From Halobacteriovoraceae bacterium (GTDB taxonomy: Bacteria; Bdellovibrionota; Bacteriovoracia; Bacteriovoracales; Bacteriovoracaceae), in the NCBI GenBank assembly GCA_002718735.1, contig PBFR01000028.1:1-22481 (forward strand): a stretch of DNA of 22,481 nucleotides, given 5' to 3'. The translations under genes were made by a program, and so were the position numbers. Below the pieces are notes generated by a model. It was not told where the DNA came from. It saw only the letters and a program-made list of their open reading frames with translations, and searched no databases. Numbering within the stretch: the stretch's first letter is position 1; every line of letters begins with the position of its first letter. This document shows positions 22,312-22,481 of this stretch, piece after piece.

Positions 22312-22386
22312 GGTCGTATAGCTCAGTGGGAGAGCACTTCGTTGACATCGAAGGGGTCGCTGGTTCAATCCCAGCTACGACCACCA
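22312..22386 (+). tRNA. tRNA-Val(GAC)
   Basis: A complete 75-base cloverleaf: acceptor GGTCGTA/TACGACC, D-arm GCTCAGTGGGAGAGC, anticodon stem CTTCG/CGAAG with loop TTGACAT (anticodon GAC), T-arm GCTGG TTCAATC CCAGC, discriminator A and encoded CCA. No clear terminator is visible in the 95 bases that follow, so it may be the first gene of a longer transcript beyond the window. Confidence 0.97.
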
Positions 22387-22481
22387 TTCTCTTAGATTAA
22401 ATCCAAATTAAATTTGACTCTCATCCCTTCATGGTGGAACGCACCGCACTCAACCTTTACTGACAGGCAAATAAAACCCTC

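Noticed and set aside
1..22481. CRISPR array
   Set aside because: No regularly spaced direct repeats with unique spacers occur; the dispersed repeats are hundreds to thousands of bases apart.
22387..22481. Possible terminator or second tRNA after tRNA-Val
   Set aside because: No hairpin with U-run and no tRNA fold could be found in the remaining bases.

Overview
The window is AT-rich DNA from a Gram-negative bacterium. Several products carry lipoprotein or Sec signal peptides, queuosine synthesis uses QueG, and both tRNA genes encode their CCA. The gene style (short intergenic gaps, secreted and lipoprotein hydrolases, long coiled-coil protein) reminds me of the Bdellovibrionota, especially Bacteriovorax/Halobacteriovorax relatives. 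That placement is an impression, not something the sequence proves.

The left half (about 440 to 11,050) looks like an accessory island ending at a tRNA-Phe(GAA) gene on the minus strand. It holds a chain of small self-contained gene blocks: a DUF4258/DUF2283-HTH toxin-antitoxin-like pair; a LysR regulator divergent from an alpha/beta-hydrolase lipoprotein; a frameshifted ORF6N-domain gene; a secreted M1-like metallopeptidase; a LysR regulator divergent from an NmrA-like oxidoreductase and an extradiol dioxygenase; and a GNAT acetyltransferase, P-loop kinase and dihydrofolate-reductase remnant cut by a decayed IS481-like element. The blocks are separated by a repeated module. In its full form this is a hairpin terminator (core GCCCAG...CTGGGC), a spacer, and a stretch resembling the 3' end of a tRNA (TGGTGCCCCGA ... 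ATCGAAC). All copies lie in the same orientation as the tRNA-Phe gene, which has the same arrangement of tRNA 3' end followed by terminator. I read these as site-specific recombination footprints or cassette-boundary sites of serially acquired cassettes. No integrase is visible in the window, and this is the best candidate here for an undescribed system.

The right half (about 11,190 to the end) looks like core genome. A cytoplasmic alpha/beta hydrolase converges on a long minus-strand run that reads, in transcription order, metallophosphoesterase lipoprotein, two half-ABC exporters, a SurA-like/DsbA-like lipoprotein, a long coiled-coil protein with an in-frame stop, pyruvate kinase and queG. 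The pyruvate kinase carries a C-terminal ferredoxin-like domain, an unusual fusion, and overlaps queG by four bases. The ABC pair looks like an asymmetric heterodimer with one canonical and one degenerate ATP site. A tRNA-Val(GAC) gene closes the window on the plus strand.
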